NCBI GenBank assembly: GCA_025403435.1
Contig: CM046350.1
Span: forward strand, 27,978,938 to 28,042,937
DNA: 64,000 nucleotides
Origin: Artocarpus heterophyllus
Taxonomy: Eukaryota > Streptophyta > Magnoliopsida > Rosales > Moraceae
Direction: 5' to 3'
Below are positions 46,351 through 58,685 of this stretch, piece by piece. The stretch's first letter is position 1; every line of letters begins with the position of its first letter. The notes below the pieces were generated by a model that was given only the letters and a program-made list of their open reading frames with translations, searched no databases and had not been told where the DNA came from. A program made the position numbers and the translations under genes.

Positions 46351-46677
46351 TCCTTAAATTTCATACAATAAAACATTCATACATTATTGCATCATAAATA
46401 AACATACATTCAAAATTTCACATGAACACTAGAGCACAATGATCCCATGCGGTCGTCACCTGTCACAAAACTTGACATAAAAAGTTAGTAACATGCACAT
46501 CACATATCATATCATATAACGTAATTTATTAATAAAAATTCCTTAATAATGTTACTAACTTAACGTGGTCCGATACATAAAATAGGCGGGTGTTACATCC
46601 GTAATAGGAAAAGTAACGAAACCGCCAAGTGAGATGAGAAATTTTACTAAGGGATAATCAAGTTAAGTTAAAGAAAG

Positions 46678-46820
46678 GTAAACTGATGGTTTACAAATTT
46701 AAAGAAAGGTAAATTGATGGTTTACAATGGAAAGGTAAACCGATCGTTTGCAAAGTTAAGTAAAGGAAAAGTAAACCAATGGGATACAAAGTAAAGGAAA
46801 AGTAAACAGATAAGATACAA
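46678..46820 (+). repeat. Array of GTAAAC/GTTTAC palindromes in G2
   Basis: Five units with period about 26-35 bp: GTAAACTGATGGTTTAC at 46678-46694, then 46709, 46735, about 46770 and about 46802, with increasing decay. First two units have 6-bp arms around a 5-base loop. Confidence 0.85.
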
Positions 46821-48900
46821 AAGTTAAGTAAAAAGGATGAACGTTTAATGTTTAAAATTCTATTATCAATCAAGTAGATTGATAATAAGAAAGATTAGCT
46901 AATGGTCAGGTGTCATTTGAATAGAACATAGAAGCCAACTAATAAAAGGAAAAGGAAAGGAATGGAATGGCAATGCTAGAGCGCTATCTAGGTAAGTTTC
47001 AAACCTCACCTACGGCGTGAAGAAATTGATTTTCAAATGCTTTATAATATTTTTGCAAGTGTGTTTGCAATTATAATGCAAGTTGTTTTTGAAATATGCC
47101 TACATATGAAATGCATAAAGTTCTTAAATTTCAAGAAAAAATTTGCAATGAATTTTCAGTTATCACATTTAAAGTATGTTTGTACTTGTTACGCAAAATG
47201 TTTTAAAAATTCAAGTTATGATTTGCACTATACTTGCAATTAAAATATATTTGCATATCTTATACAATAATGCTTTGAAAGATCAAGTTATGATTTGCAA
47301 TTTGATTTCATATGTTATGTTTACTGTTTCTATGCTAAGTTATAGCATGAGATATGTTAGCATTTGTTATGTTCACTAAAGTTAAGGAAAAAGGTAAAAT
47401 AAAAAAAAATTTGTCATACCAACCTCCTTTATATGAGGTACACATGTTATGTTAAAGTTATGACTTTGGTAAGCAATGGTCTTAAGTCTTCACAAGGGAA
47501 GCATTATATTTATGTTCTCATGTGTGATGATGTTGGTACAAACACTCAAGTTTACAAGATAAGTAAAGATAGGAATAATGATAAGTATGAATGATGATAA
47601 GAAATTAAGAAAGACACGAATGATAATAAGAATGCTAAAAAATGAAAGTTCATAACTAAGCATAGATGGAATCATATATAATGACCTTGTTTACATTCCT
47701 TTTTATGATATGTTTATGAAAACACATTCTGAGAAATGTTTTATGATAAATGTTTATAGAAAACATTTTAAGGAAAATGTTTATAAGAAAAGGTTTATAA
47801 AAAAAATGTTTTATGAAAAATATTAACATTTATGAAAAATGTTTTACTAGAAAGGTCTTATGAGAAAAGTTTTATGAAAGATGTTTTTATGATTTGTAAG
47901 ATTATATTTGAACTTACTAAGCGAAAGCTCATTATAAGTTTGTTTACGATGTAGGCAGTCCTATAGAAGACTAGTAAGACTAGTTGAAGAGCTTAGTGAT
48001 ACAGAGGACAAATGTAAAGGTTGGGTATGGATACTACTATAGGAAGTCTTTCATTGGTAAAAGAAAAAGTTTACCACTACTGATATAGAGTTTTCAAAGT
48101 AAATTTTTAAGGGAATGTTTTTTTAAAAATATTTTATGAAAGATATTTTAAAAGATGTGTTTAGGAGAAACATGTCTTAGTTTATGTTGCAACAGATTTT
48201 AAAAGAAGTTTAAAAGGATTTACAAAAGTAACTATTTCTTAATGTGTTTAAGAAATGTTTTATATGATTTTAAAGTCGAGTGTTGAGTTATGTCTTAGCT
48301 TCAGTTGCAATAGATTCAAGTATATTCAAAGTATGTTAAAAAAAATTATTCGGTATTTTTCTTACTTGAGAGCAAGATTAAGTTTAAGAAAGTAAAGTGA
48401 TAGCCCGAAAAGATAGGGCGTCACACCATAATTTCAAGCTCCAATAAAACTAATTTATTAATTGAACTCTTTATTTAATATATTACTCTTTTATTAATTC
48501 TAATGTAATGCTACTACATACTTGAAATTACACTCTTAAAATTATAGATCAATAAACTCTTAAAATTAAAGCTAGGTAAAATGCATTAACCTCTTTATTT
48601 ACTTTTTTATCCTCGAGTGCTATTGATTCTCTAATAAATAATAATTTCATTAACTTGATCATGAATTGAGTGCTCATCTTGTAACATCAATATTTCTGAC
48701 TACTTACTCATGATGGCTCCAAAATACAAGGGATAAGATTAGATCCTCGAATCTCTACCGAGTAAATCAAAAGACATAAATCTATAAATAGGAGTCTACT
48801 AATAACTCAAGCTTAAGATCATCTTATATATAATCATTGTTCATGTCACATCGTATCCAGCCCTGCATAATCTCATTCTATACACATATCCTAGCAATTC

Positions 48901-49143
48901 TCACATTCTAAGAAGGTCATTCTTGCCATTGGCCCACGCATTTTCTGACCTTAAGTAAAGTGTCATTTTGATGTCTAATGACAATAATGCCCATTCTAAA
49001 CCAACCAAAGTACCATAAACACCAACTACTGCCTTGCTACCCCTATCACCTATGATGTGCTCTGATGTCGGCCATCTTTTCGAAGCAAAATCCTTACATA
49101 ATATTCTGCCAACAACCACCTTTTCTTCACATTGTATTATATC
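48901..49143 (-). other. Open frame at the edge of CopB2, function unknown
   Basis: An 86-codon - strand frame (to 49161) with ordinary amino-acid composition: VVVGRILCKDFASKRWPTSE, VVGVYGTLVGLEWALLS. It lies where the CopB1 LTR shows no matching sequence. It may be an LTR segment specific to this subfamily or a small captured fragment. I do not recognise it as a protein. The first codons lie in A2. Confidence 0.3.
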
Positions 49144-51093
49144 TGTTGGAAAATAGTACACTGTAGAATTTTAAAAATTTTAAATCATAGTATTTTCTAA
49201 AACATAAATTTGACGTGCTAAATACATAAATTAATGACAGATCTTACATACCTCATTTGTACACTGAAAGCAGTAGGAATCCGTGAAGAGAAGGATGTTA
49301 CAGAAGAGCCTCAATCAATTAGTCTTCTTTGCTAGTCCCTATCCATAATTGAAGTGCGGGTGGTCACACATCGTATAGCTTTTCCTTTGGCAACTCTGCT
49401 TCCAATCACTTGAAGAAACCTAGAGCTAAGATTCTTAATGTTGAACAATAGTTCTTAAGGATTTTCAGAGTTTCTCTCATTAGAGCACTTACTTTATGCT
49501 TCTCAAATGATCTAAATAACAATGAAAACTTACTTCTTATTTATAATGGTCAAATTTGGGATTAAAACTTCTCAAATTAGGCCTCAAAATTTGAGTCTAG
49601 ATCAACTTCTAATTAAAACACATCAAAAATGCGTTTACTAATTATCGCATGTTCAGCATGCTGATTTGGGAGATTGGCCTCTTGAACTTACACCATCAGC
49701 CTACCAAACTTTCCCATCGGCCTGCCAATTGTGCGATAATTTGAAATCCTTAGAATATCTTATTTTTGCCCGAAAATCTTAGATAGAGCCTTAGTCTTAA
49801 TTTAAATAACCCAATTGAAAAGTTATCTAATTAAAACAGCCATATATAAATAATCCTATAGCAAATAAAGTATTATCCAAATAATTCAACATGTTTATCT
49901 TGAATTAATTCATGAAATTTATCCAACCAATAAACTAATATGAATTATTAAATCTAGTCTTATCAAATTTGAGCCAATTTAATAATTTAATATAAGTTAT
50001 CAATATGTAGGAAAAATAAGCCATATCGTTATGAGATTTATTATGAGCTAACAAAGAGGACCCGATAGACATATATAGAGCAAGCTCTTATAATTATAAA
50101 ATACAACATCCTAGATACATATTTTATAATTATCAACTCTAATGCTACTCCACTAAAAGCTGACAGTTGCACTCTCAAGCTATATAAAATTACAAAGCTC
50201 CAATAAGCTAACCGTCCATAACATATCATAAGGTGTCACATCCTCATAGGATATTCATAACCGGCTTAAGGATAAATTTCATTTTACCTTCCCTATTTTT
50301 TTTTTATCTTATGTGCCATTATCACACCATTAGAATACTTACTATTCATAAATAGTATACCACTTAGTTGCACCTATATATTCAAATGGTTAAGCACTTC
50401 AATCTTTCAATTATAGGATAATACATATAAGAGAATATCATTAACTCAACAAAAGAGCTATCGATTCTATATCTATATATAACGAGTTTACGTCAATCAA
50501 GAGTCATGTCTCCAATGTATCAATCTATGTACCATCATCAAATCATGATGTCACCTTTTGGTACATCAAAAGATATAAGTCAAGAATACAAGGCCATAAG
50601 TCATTTCAAGATTAAGACACAACACATATAATTGTCCAAAGTGAATTGATTTAAACAAATAAAGTTATTAACCAAATCAACATTACTTTTTGTCCCGTTC
50701 TAATACATCGTCACCTATGACAATGTATTAATGTTTCTACTCACGCAGTCCTACTTCGATGACCAAGTCAAGCCATCTCCCGTTAGGGACGTAGACAACA
50801 TAACAATCTTAATATGAATAAAGCGCCAAACTTTATCTCCTCGATTACAGATCTTATGATTTAGACCATCATCTTTAAGATTCATATCTTCTGCATAATC
50901 TATCCATCTTATACATGATTCTTAAAGGTTTAGATTGACAGTCTTAGACTTTTATTTACTTCTCATACATTCAACAGAAATGAACATAAAGAGGACAAAA
51001 TTTTATATATGAATAATAAATAAACTCTCTATTGATAAAATGTCTCCAAAAACTTATTACAACATTTTACTCCTTAAGACACTACGTCTAAAA
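49144..51093 (-). repeat. 3' LTR of CopA2
   Basis: 1950 bp, homologous to the other CopA LTRs; + strand ends TGTTGGAAAATAG and CGTCTAAAA (terminal bases mutated). A decayed palindromic array lies at 49650-49735. Confidence 0.85.
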
Positions 51094-51106
51094 ATCTCCC
51101 ACTTAC

Positions 51107-51600
51107 ACTAAGTGAGTAAATTTGACATGTTTTGCATCCCCAGAGCCTCTACTTCTTAAAAACTCTTGTAGTAAGTGTCTACGTGAGAGGAGCAGCTATA
51201 TTGTCCTCATACGCGATTTTGTATATTGTAACATGCCCAGTCTCAACGAAGTCCTTTATCATATGATACTTCTGATGAATATGCTAACTCTTCTTGTGAA
51301 GTCTTGGTTCCTTAGCGTTAGCTATCACTACAATGTTATCACAAAACAACAATACCACCTTATCCATATGAAGAACTATCTCAAGATTCCCAAGAAACTT
51401 GTAGAGCGACACTGTTTCTTTCAAAGCATTACTAGCTACCACATACTCGACTGCCATTGTTGAATCCAAAGTGCAATCTTGTTTGACACTTCCCTAAACA
51501 ATGGTGCCTCTACCTAGAGTAAACACAGAACCAAAAGTCGATCTTCTCAAACCTAGATAGGATTAGAAATTCGAATCAGTGTAGCTTAAAGGTGTTAGAT
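51107..51600 (-). pseudogene. CopA2 RNase H
   Basis: The - strand frame 51284-51469 reads MDSTMAVEYVVASNALKE, LEIVLHMDKVVLLFCDN and AKEPRLHKKS, the central and C-terminal RNase H blocks. Neighbouring sequence continues the domain in other frames (a SVKQDC-like block near 51490). The downstream KHIDRKYH equivalent is decayed. Confidence 0.8.
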
Positions 51601-52600
51601 CATCACTTGAATACAATAGCATATAACCTCTAGTCCTTCTCAAGGACTTGAAAATATGCTTGACCACAACCCAACGGTTTGGTTATGGATCTGACAAAAA
51701 TCGACTTACTATCCCAACCATATAACAAATGTCGGGTCGTGTGTAAAGCATCGTATACATTAGACTACCCACTGTCGAAGCATAAGACACTTTCTACATG
51801 TATTCTCTTTCTTCATCAGAATTTAGAGAGTCTTTCATAGAAAGAGTAATTCCAAACCTATATGGTTGCCCACCTTTCTTGGAATTCTGCATTGCATACT
51901 TGTGGAGAATTTTATCTATGTATGTAGCTTAGGATAAAGCTATCATTTTGTTCTTCCTATCATGAACGATTTGGATACCCAAACCATAATTAGCTTCATC
52001 TAAGTCCTTCATGTCAAACTACTTAGTCAACTAAAATTTGACCGATAACAATGCCCTAATGTCATTGCCAATAGGCAGAATGTCTTCTACATAGGGCAGT
52101 AGAAAAACCACCTTCCCATCCATAATGTGTTTGTAAACATATGGTCCATCCATGTTTTGTTCAAACCTATAAGTCTTGATCACTTGATCAAATCTCATTT
52201 TCCAAGAACAAGAAGCCTGCTTAAGTCCATAGATTGGCTTTAGCAACTTACAGACCTTACTCCCTTGATCCTTAACCTTGAACCCATCTAGCTATACTGT
52301 ATGTATGAACTCATCAAGATAGCCATTCAAAAAAGCTGTCTTGACATCCATCTGCCAAATCACGTAATTAAGAGCGGCAACTATTAATAAGAGAATACAA
52401 ATGGGTTAAGCATGGTTATAGGTAGAAATGATGCCTCGTATTCGATTCCTTCCTTTTATGCATATCTCTTTGCTACCAGTTTGGCCTTATAGGTTTCGAC
52501 TTTCCCATCTACTTCTCTCTTTCTCTTATAGACCCACTTATACCCTATGTGTCTTACCCCTTCAGGAAGATCCACAAGTTCCCTAGCTTGATTAGTCTCC
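51601..52600 (-). pseudogene. CopA2 reverse transcriptase with altered DD box
   Basis: Motifs on the - strand: IYGLKQASCSW (about 52220-52240), HIMDGKVVFLLPYVEDILPIGND (about 52055-52130), where the usual YVDD reads YVED, an Asp-to-Glu change in the catalytic pair. GSLMYTMLYTRPDICYMVGIVSR-like sequence lies at 51700-51770 in broken frame. Upstream, KWVYKRKREVDGKVET-like residues at 52490-52540. Multiple stops. Confidence 0.82.
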
Positions 52601-53462
52601 ATAAATTTCATTTCAGTGTTCGTAGCTTCTGCTTAGAGCTTTGAATCAACATCCTCCATAGCCTCTATATAAGTATAAGGATCCTTGTCATGTTCAACCG
52701 GTTCAGTCAAGTAAGCTTCAATATTAAATATATACCTCTCAGCTTGACACCTGATCCTCCCATTGCGCCGAAGCTCCCTAGGTTATTGTTCGGTTGGTTT
52801 TTCTACATTGATTATATTGGTTTTAACCCAAACTCCTAAAGTGATCGAATTATACATTAACTCCTTAGGTAACACTTTACAATGAGGCTTAAAGTCATTC
52901 ATGTTACTTTCTTCAAGAAAAGTCGCATTCCTCGAAACCATGATTTTATTGTCTTTTGGGTTATAGAAATATATTTTGACCCTTTTGGATATCCTACAAA
53001 CATGCAAACTTCTAAAAATGCTTTCAACTTGTTTGTTTCCTTGTATAAGACATGAGTCGGACATCCCTATATTCGAATATAGTTTAGGGATGTCTTCCTA
53101 CCCGTCCACAACTCGTGATGAGTTTTAGGAACTAACTTTGAAGGCACATTGTTCAAAAGATAACATGCGATTTGTAGTGCATATCCCTAAAAGGATAAAG
53201 GTAATGTCAAATAACTCATCATAGACCTTACCATGTCCAACAAAGCCTTATTTCTTCTTTCATCCATGCCACTCTACTATGGAGTGCTTGGTGTAGTCAA
53301 ATGAAATAAACTCCTATTCTCTAATTATATCCTAAGAGCTCATTAGAAAAGTATTCTACACCTCAATCGGATTGAAGTGCCTTTATGGATTTATCTAATT
53401 GCTTCTCTGTTTTAGCCTAAAATTCCTTGAACTTGTCAAAAGTTTTGCATTTATGATGCATT
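52601..53462 (-). pseudogene. CopA2 integrase, C-terminal part
   Basis: The frame at 52783-53064 (-) reads FRSLHVCRISKRVKIYFYNP and SRNATFLEESNMNDF, the conserved integrase C-terminus. Further upstream on the - strand, ECRGMDERRNKALLDMVRS-like and LNNVPSK-like residues are visible at 53130-53280. It is cut by A3 at 53463-53468. Confidence 0.78.
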
Positions 53463-53467
53463 AGGTA

Positions 53468-55352
53468 TGTTAGACATGTATACCCTAAGGAGTAAAAATA
53501 TAATATATTTTTGGAGACATTTTTATCAATAAAGAATTTATTTATTATTAATATACCAAATCTTCTCCTCTTTACGCTCATATTTGTTGAATGTATGTTA
53601 AGCAAACAATAGTCTGAGACTGTCGGTCTAAACCTTTAAGAATTGGCCAAATGATGGACAGATTATGCGGAAGACACGATTCTTAAGGTGACGGTCTAAA
53701 TCATAAGATCCGCAATCAAGGGAATAAAGTTGGGCACTTTATTCATGTAAAGATTGTTATGTTGTCTATGTCCCTATTGGGAGATGGTTTGTCTTGACCA
53801 TCAGAGGTGGACTCCGTGAATAGAAATATTGGCACGTTGTCATAGGTGACGATATATTGGATCGGGACATAAAGTGAGTTGATTTGGATTAATAATTCTG
53901 TCTTGGCAAATCGATTCACTTTAGACAATCATTTATATTGTATCTTAATCTTGAGATGAATAGTGAGCCCGTTGTCTTGACTTGTATCTTTTGATGTACG
54001 AAAGGGTGACACCCACATTTAATAGTGGTATGCATGCCGGTACGTTGGAGGCATGACTCTTGATGGCGTGGACCTGTTATTCATAGATACGGAATCCATA
54101 GCTCCTTTTTAGGAGTAGTGATATCATCTTATATGCATTATCCTGTAATTGAAAAACTTGAGCGCTCAACCATTTGGATACATAGGTGTAACCGAATGGT
54201 ATACTATCTTTGGATGGTAAGTTTTCCGATGGTGAGATAATGGGACGTAAGATAAGAATAATCAGGAAGGTAAGAGAAAACTTGTCCTTAAGCCGGTTAT
54301 GGATAATCCTATGTGAATATGATACACCATTATATGTCATGGAGACTTAGCTATATGGGTTTTGTAATTCTATATAGTTCGAGAGTATAGCTCCAAGCTT
54401 TTAGTGGAGTAGCATTGGAGTTGATAATTATGAAATGTATATCTGGGATATTGGGTTTCATAATTATCAGGAGCTTGAACTTATAGGTCTATTTGGTCCC
54501 CTTTGCTAGCTCACAACATTTTATAACGATACGATGTGCATTTTCAATAATTGGTGACTTATGTCAGATTTATTAGATTGGTTGAAATTCAAAAGAATCA
54601 AATAATTCACGTCTGTTTATCGGTTGAATTAATTTTGTGACAAAATTAATTCAAGATAAACTTGTTGAATTATTAGGAATTCATTTATTTTCCTAGAGAT
54701 TATCTAGATAAAGTTGTTTCAATTAGATAACTTTTCTATTGGGTTATTTGAATTAAAATTGAGACTTTATCCTCAAGTTCGGCCTAACGATGGGGCAAGT
54801 TTGGCCTGCCTATTAGATAGATCGGGCTGCCTATGTGCAAAAAAAAGATCAAGCATTTTCACACGGATTTTATCAGATATTGATCTGAATTTAATTCTGA
54901 TTCAAAATTTTGAGACTTTATCTGATAAGGACTGACCCTAGACTCAACCTCTATAAATAAGGAGTGAGTCTCATAAGTTATTTAGATCAATTAAGAGATT
55001 AAGAGTGATACTCTATTGGTAAGAATCTGAAAGCTCCTTGAGAGCTCTTGTTCACAAATCATGAATATTAGCTTTGGGTTCTCTCAATTGATTGGACGGA
55101 GAGTTGCCTGGAGGAAGAACTGTACGTGTGAGCCCACACTCACTCCGATCGTGGATAGAGAATAGCAAAGAAGACCGGTTGGTTGAGGCTCTTCTAGAAC
55201 ATTACTTCTCTTCACAGATTATAGGAGTTTTTCGGCATTGAAAGGTTAGTAAGATCCAGTTACTTTATGCATATAGCATGCCAAACTTGTGGTTTGAAAA
55301 ATACTCTGATATAAAAAAATTTTAAATTCTGCCGCGTACTATTTTTCCAATA
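53468..55352 (+). repeat. 5' LTR of CopA3
   Basis: 1885 bp, starts TGTTAGACATGTATACCC and ends TTTTTCCAATA. Closely similar to the reverse complement of 56583-58569. The palindromic array within it (54775-54835) is reduced to three decayed units. Confidence 0.88.
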
Positions 55353-55354
55353 AT

Positions 55355-55367
55355 TGGTATCAGAGCC
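55355..55367 (+). other. Primer-binding site of CopA3
   Basis: TGGTATCAGAGCC, exact tRNA-Met complement, two bases after the LTR. Confidence 0.92.
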
Positions 55368-55854
55368 ATAGCTTTTACACAAATTTACGAGTTTGTGATC
55401 ATGCTATATGTATAAATTATGTGATCTTGATCTCTCCTATGCTTGAATTTAATTTTATAGAAAGTTGGCACTCTAGGTTTCTATATATTTTATATGTTGT
55501 CATGGATTATATGATGAATGTTTATCAATTAATTATAATTTATTAAATTATTATTAAATTATTTATTAATTAATTAATTTATACCGGTTGTGGTTCCTTG
55601 GAGGTTAGAATGTGTATCTAGGTTTTTCATGTAATTAGATGACGGACTATCATTTTCGTCTAGAAATTATTATTTAATTTTAAATTTGTAAGAATTTTAT
55701 AATTAAATAGTCATTCGAAGAAGACGGATCTAGAAGATAGATGATGACACTCCCAGGTATTTCCTGAGTCTCTAATTTTATGTTTTTGAATTGTTAAAAA
55801 TAAAATTGATAAATTACATTAAAAAATTATATTTTCTAGAAATGGTGATTTTTG

Positions 55855-56065
55855 CTCGGTCGGCACGCCGAACCCTCAAATTCGGCAGGCCGATGGTCAT
55901 AGATCGGTAGGCCAGATGTAAGGTTCGATAGGCCGTCAGTAGGGTAGAAATCAGATGGCTCGGGTAGTAGGCCGAACTTCAAGTTTGGCAGGCCGATTTG
56001 TCATGAATCGGTAGGCTCATGGGTCACGACCGGCCGACCGATCACCCAGATCGGCTTGCCGGCAG
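55855..56065 (+). repeat. GC-rich palindromic array in the CopA3 leader
   Basis: About nine units near TCGGCAGGCCGA or TCGGTAGGCCGA spaced roughly 20-25 bp, the best-preserved CopA array. The counterpart in A1 is 3590-3800. The unit is the same as in the G1 LTR arrays. Confidence 0.88.
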
Positions 56066-56582
56066 AGAGTTGGAAATTTTTCAAAAAATGTGCAGTTTTC
56101 GGTGTAGTTTTAATTTTATTTTTGGGAGAATTCTAAGAAACATTAAATTTGAATATGACCAAAAATATAAAGTATTCGATTCATATGAGATTGAAGACTT
56201 GGAGATAGGCATTACATAAAGAAGGATATAGCTTGAGGCTTCAAGGATAAAGAATTGATAATATGTTTCGATTATTCTCTTATAATCTTTGATTTTTATT
56301 CTTTGGGGTGGAACCTATAATATTACAATTATTATTATTTTGTTTGTAGCTTTGCTTGTCTGCATTATAATATGATTTGCTATGTACATTGATGACATGT
56401 CATATAGAATAGGGAGTGTGCCGCTCATATTAAAATTGTTCAAGCATGTCTTTTTAAAATAAAACCTTGATTTCAAAAGATTGAGTGGGAGAAGGTTTTC
56501 GAAGAGAGGAACTAAGGCCTCCATTGTTGGTCCATAGGAAGAACATGGTAGTCCCGACCCTGAGGAAGGGATTTCTATTATG

Positions 56583-58569
56583 TGTAGGAAAAATAGTACG
56601 TAGTAGAATTTTAAAAATTTTATATTAGAGTATTTTCAAGCACACAAGTTTGACATGCTATATGCATAAATTAACTAGATCTTACTAACCTTTGTCTGCC
56701 GAAAAGCTCCTGTAATCAGTGAAGAGAAGTAACGTTCTAGAAGAGCCTTAACCAACTGGTCTTCTTTGCTATTCTCTATCCACGATCGGAGTGAGTGTGG
56801 GCTCACATGTATAGCTCTTTCACCAGGTGACTTTCCTTCCAACCAATCGAGAGAACCCAAAGCTAGTGTTCATGATTTGTGAACAAGAGCTGTTAGGGAG
56901 TTTCTAGATTCTCACCGGCAGAGTATCACTCTTAATCTCTCAATTGATCTGAACAACTTATGTGACTTACTCCCTATTTATACAGGTTGGGTCTAGGGTC
57001 ATTCCTTATCAGATTAGGTATGAAAATTCAAATAAGAATCAAATTCGGATCAATATCTGATAAGATTCATGTAAAAACATGTGATCTTATCCTTCACTCA
57101 TCGGTAGGCTGAACACGTGAATCGGCAGGCCCAACTGTCGAGTAAATATCTCTGCGAATCATTTATTTTTCACCCGAGATTCTATAAGATAAAGTCTAAG
57201 TTTTAATTCAAATAACCCAATAGAGAAGTTATCTGATCAAACAACTTTATCTAGATAATCCCTAAGAAAATAAATGAATTCCGAATAATTCTACAAGTTT
57301 ATCTTGATCTAATTTATCCAAAATTAAATCAATCGATAAACTGACAAGAATTATCCGATCCCAATAATTCAACAAGTTTATCTTGAATCAATTTTATCAC
57401 AAAATTAATTCAACTGACAAACAGACATGAATTATCTGATTCTTCCAAATTTTAACCAATCGGATAAATCTGACATAAGTCACTAATTATTGGAAAAGTA
57501 CGCCGTATCGTTATAGGATGTTGTGAGCTAGCAAAGGGGACTAAATGGACCTATATAGTTTAAGCTCCCGATAATTACGAAACCCAATATCCCAGATATA
57601 CATTTCATCATTATCAACTCCAATGCTACTCTACTAAAAGCTTGGAGCCGCACTCTTGGAGTACATAGAATTACGAAGCCCATATAGCTAAGTCTCCATG
57701 ACATATCGTAGTGTATCGTATCCCCATATGATTATCCATAATTAGCTTAAGGATAAGTTCTGTCTTACCTTCCCGATTATTTTTATATTATGTTCCATTA
57801 TCTCACCATCGGAAAACTTACCATCCAAAGACAGTATGCCATTCGGTTGCACCTATGTATCCAAATGGTTAAGTGCTCCAAGTTTCCAATTACAGGAGAA
57901 CACATATAAGAGGATATCACTACTCCTAAAAAGGAGCTATGGATTCCATATCTATGAATACCAAGTCTATGCTATCAAGAGTCATGCCTCCAACGTATCG
58001 CCATGCATACCACTATTAAGATGTGGGTGTCACCCTTTGGTACATCAAAAGACACAAGTCAAGTCAACAGTCCCATTATTCATCTCAAGATTAAGATACA
58101 ATACAAATGATTGTCTAAAGTGAATCAATTTACCGAGACAGAATTATTAATCTAAATCAATTCACTTTATGTCCTGATCTAATACATTGTCACGTATGAC
58201 AACATGTCAATGTTTCTATTCACGGAGTCCACCTACGATGGTCAAGACAAACCATCTCCCAATTGGGATATAGACAACATAACAATCTTTACATGAATAA
58301 AGTGCCCAACTTCATTCCCTCGATTGCGAATCTTATGATTTAGACTGTCACTTTAAGAATCGTGTCTTCCACATAATTTGTCCATCATATGCCCAATTCT
58401 TAAAGTTAGACCGACAGTCTCAGACTATTGTTTGCTTAACATGCATTCAAGAAATATGAACTTAAAGAGGACAAGATTTGGTATATAAATAATGAATAAA
58501 TTCTTTATTGATAAAAATGTCTCCAAAAACTTATTACATTTTTACTCCTTAGGGCATACATGTCTAACA
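56583..58569 (-). repeat. 3' LTR of CopA4
   Basis: 1987 bp; on the - strand starts TGTTAGACATGTATGCCC. A short palindromic array is at 57103-57140. The + strand ORF 57836-58123 has counterparts in A1 and A3 LTRs and is not a gene. Confidence 0.9.
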
Positions 58570-58582
58570 ATCTCCCACTTGC
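58570..58582 (-). other. Polypurine tract of CopA4
   Basis: On the - strand GCAAGTGGGAGAT abuts the LTR start, the plus-strand primer for cDNA synthesis. Confidence 0.88.
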
Positions 58583-58685
58583 ACTAAGTGAGTAAATATG
58601 ACAAATCTCGGATCCCCATAGCTTCCACATGTCTCTCGAAGACTCTCTCAGTAAGTGTCTTCGTAAATGGATCAACTAAATTGTC

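Larger units (their letters stand above)
43627..46597 (-). mobile_element. G1 solo LTR, second copy, inverted
   Basis: 2971 bp, reverse complement of 20114-23232. Ends TGAAACGCC...GGTGTTACA on the + strand. Perfect duplication TCCGT (43622-43626, 46598-46602). Both G1 arrays are kept: 43983-44190 (array 2) and 46215-46350 (array 1). An (AT)n run lies at 45287-45302. It lies inside G2, so it is younger than G2. Small ORFs here mirror those of the other copy. Confidence 0.85.
41300..48425 (+). mobile_element. G2 solo LTR, probably Ty3/gypsy, interrupted by G1
   Basis: Starts TGTGACACCTAAGA and ends AGATAGGGCGTCACA, an inverted terminal match. Flanks TCATA (41295-41299) and CCATA (48426-48430) differ at one base. 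After removal of the G1 insertion and its duplication (43627-46602) the LTR is about 4.15 kb, very long. ACTTACTAAGCGAAAGCTCA near 47912 matches a block shared with G1, suggesting related gypsy families. No coding domain. The CopB-type LTR continues on both sides. Confidence 0.75.
40278..49143 (-). mobile_element. CopB2: CopB-type LTR on the - strand, split by G2 and cut by A2
   Basis: Two pieces, 48426-49143 and 40278-41299, read in that order on the - strand, follow the order of blocks in the CopB1 LTR (for example the GACTCCTATTTATAG and TTGGAGCTTGAAATTATGG blocks). G2 sits between them with a near-matching duplication. The distal end TGTTACTGTC at 40278 is the reverse complement of an AACA terminus, with no primer site beyond it, so a solo LTR is likely. 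The other end is truncated at 49143, where A2 begins. It is diverged from CopB1, so it represents a subfamily. Confidence 0.55.
49144..53462 (-). mobile_element. CopA2: truncated copia element (3' LTR, RNase H, RT, part of integrase)
   Basis: On the - strand, integrase C-terminus, RT, RNase H, polypurine tract (51106 to 51094, GTGTAAGTGGGAGAT-like) and 3' LTR (51093 to 49144). Integrase stops at about 53462 at the start of A3, so its N-terminal half, protease, gag and 5' LTR are absent from this location. Many stops. Confidence 0.82.
53468..56582 (+). mobile_element. CopA3: 5' LTR plus leader only, + strand
   Basis: LTR (53468-55352), perfect primer site (55355-55367), then leader to about 56582, where the 3' LTR of A4 begins in the opposite direction. 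No gag follows. The last 193 bp of this leader (56390-56582) are also present, inverted, at the far end of A4 (62968-63163). It may be the displaced 5' end of A4 after an inversion, or a separate element truncated by A4. Confidence 0.82.

Noticed and set aside
55355..55367. A tRNA gene suggested by the exact tRNA-Met 3' match
   Set aside because: Only the 13-base primer complement is present, with no cloverleaf; it is a retrotransposon primer-binding site. The same applies at 13013 and 4288.
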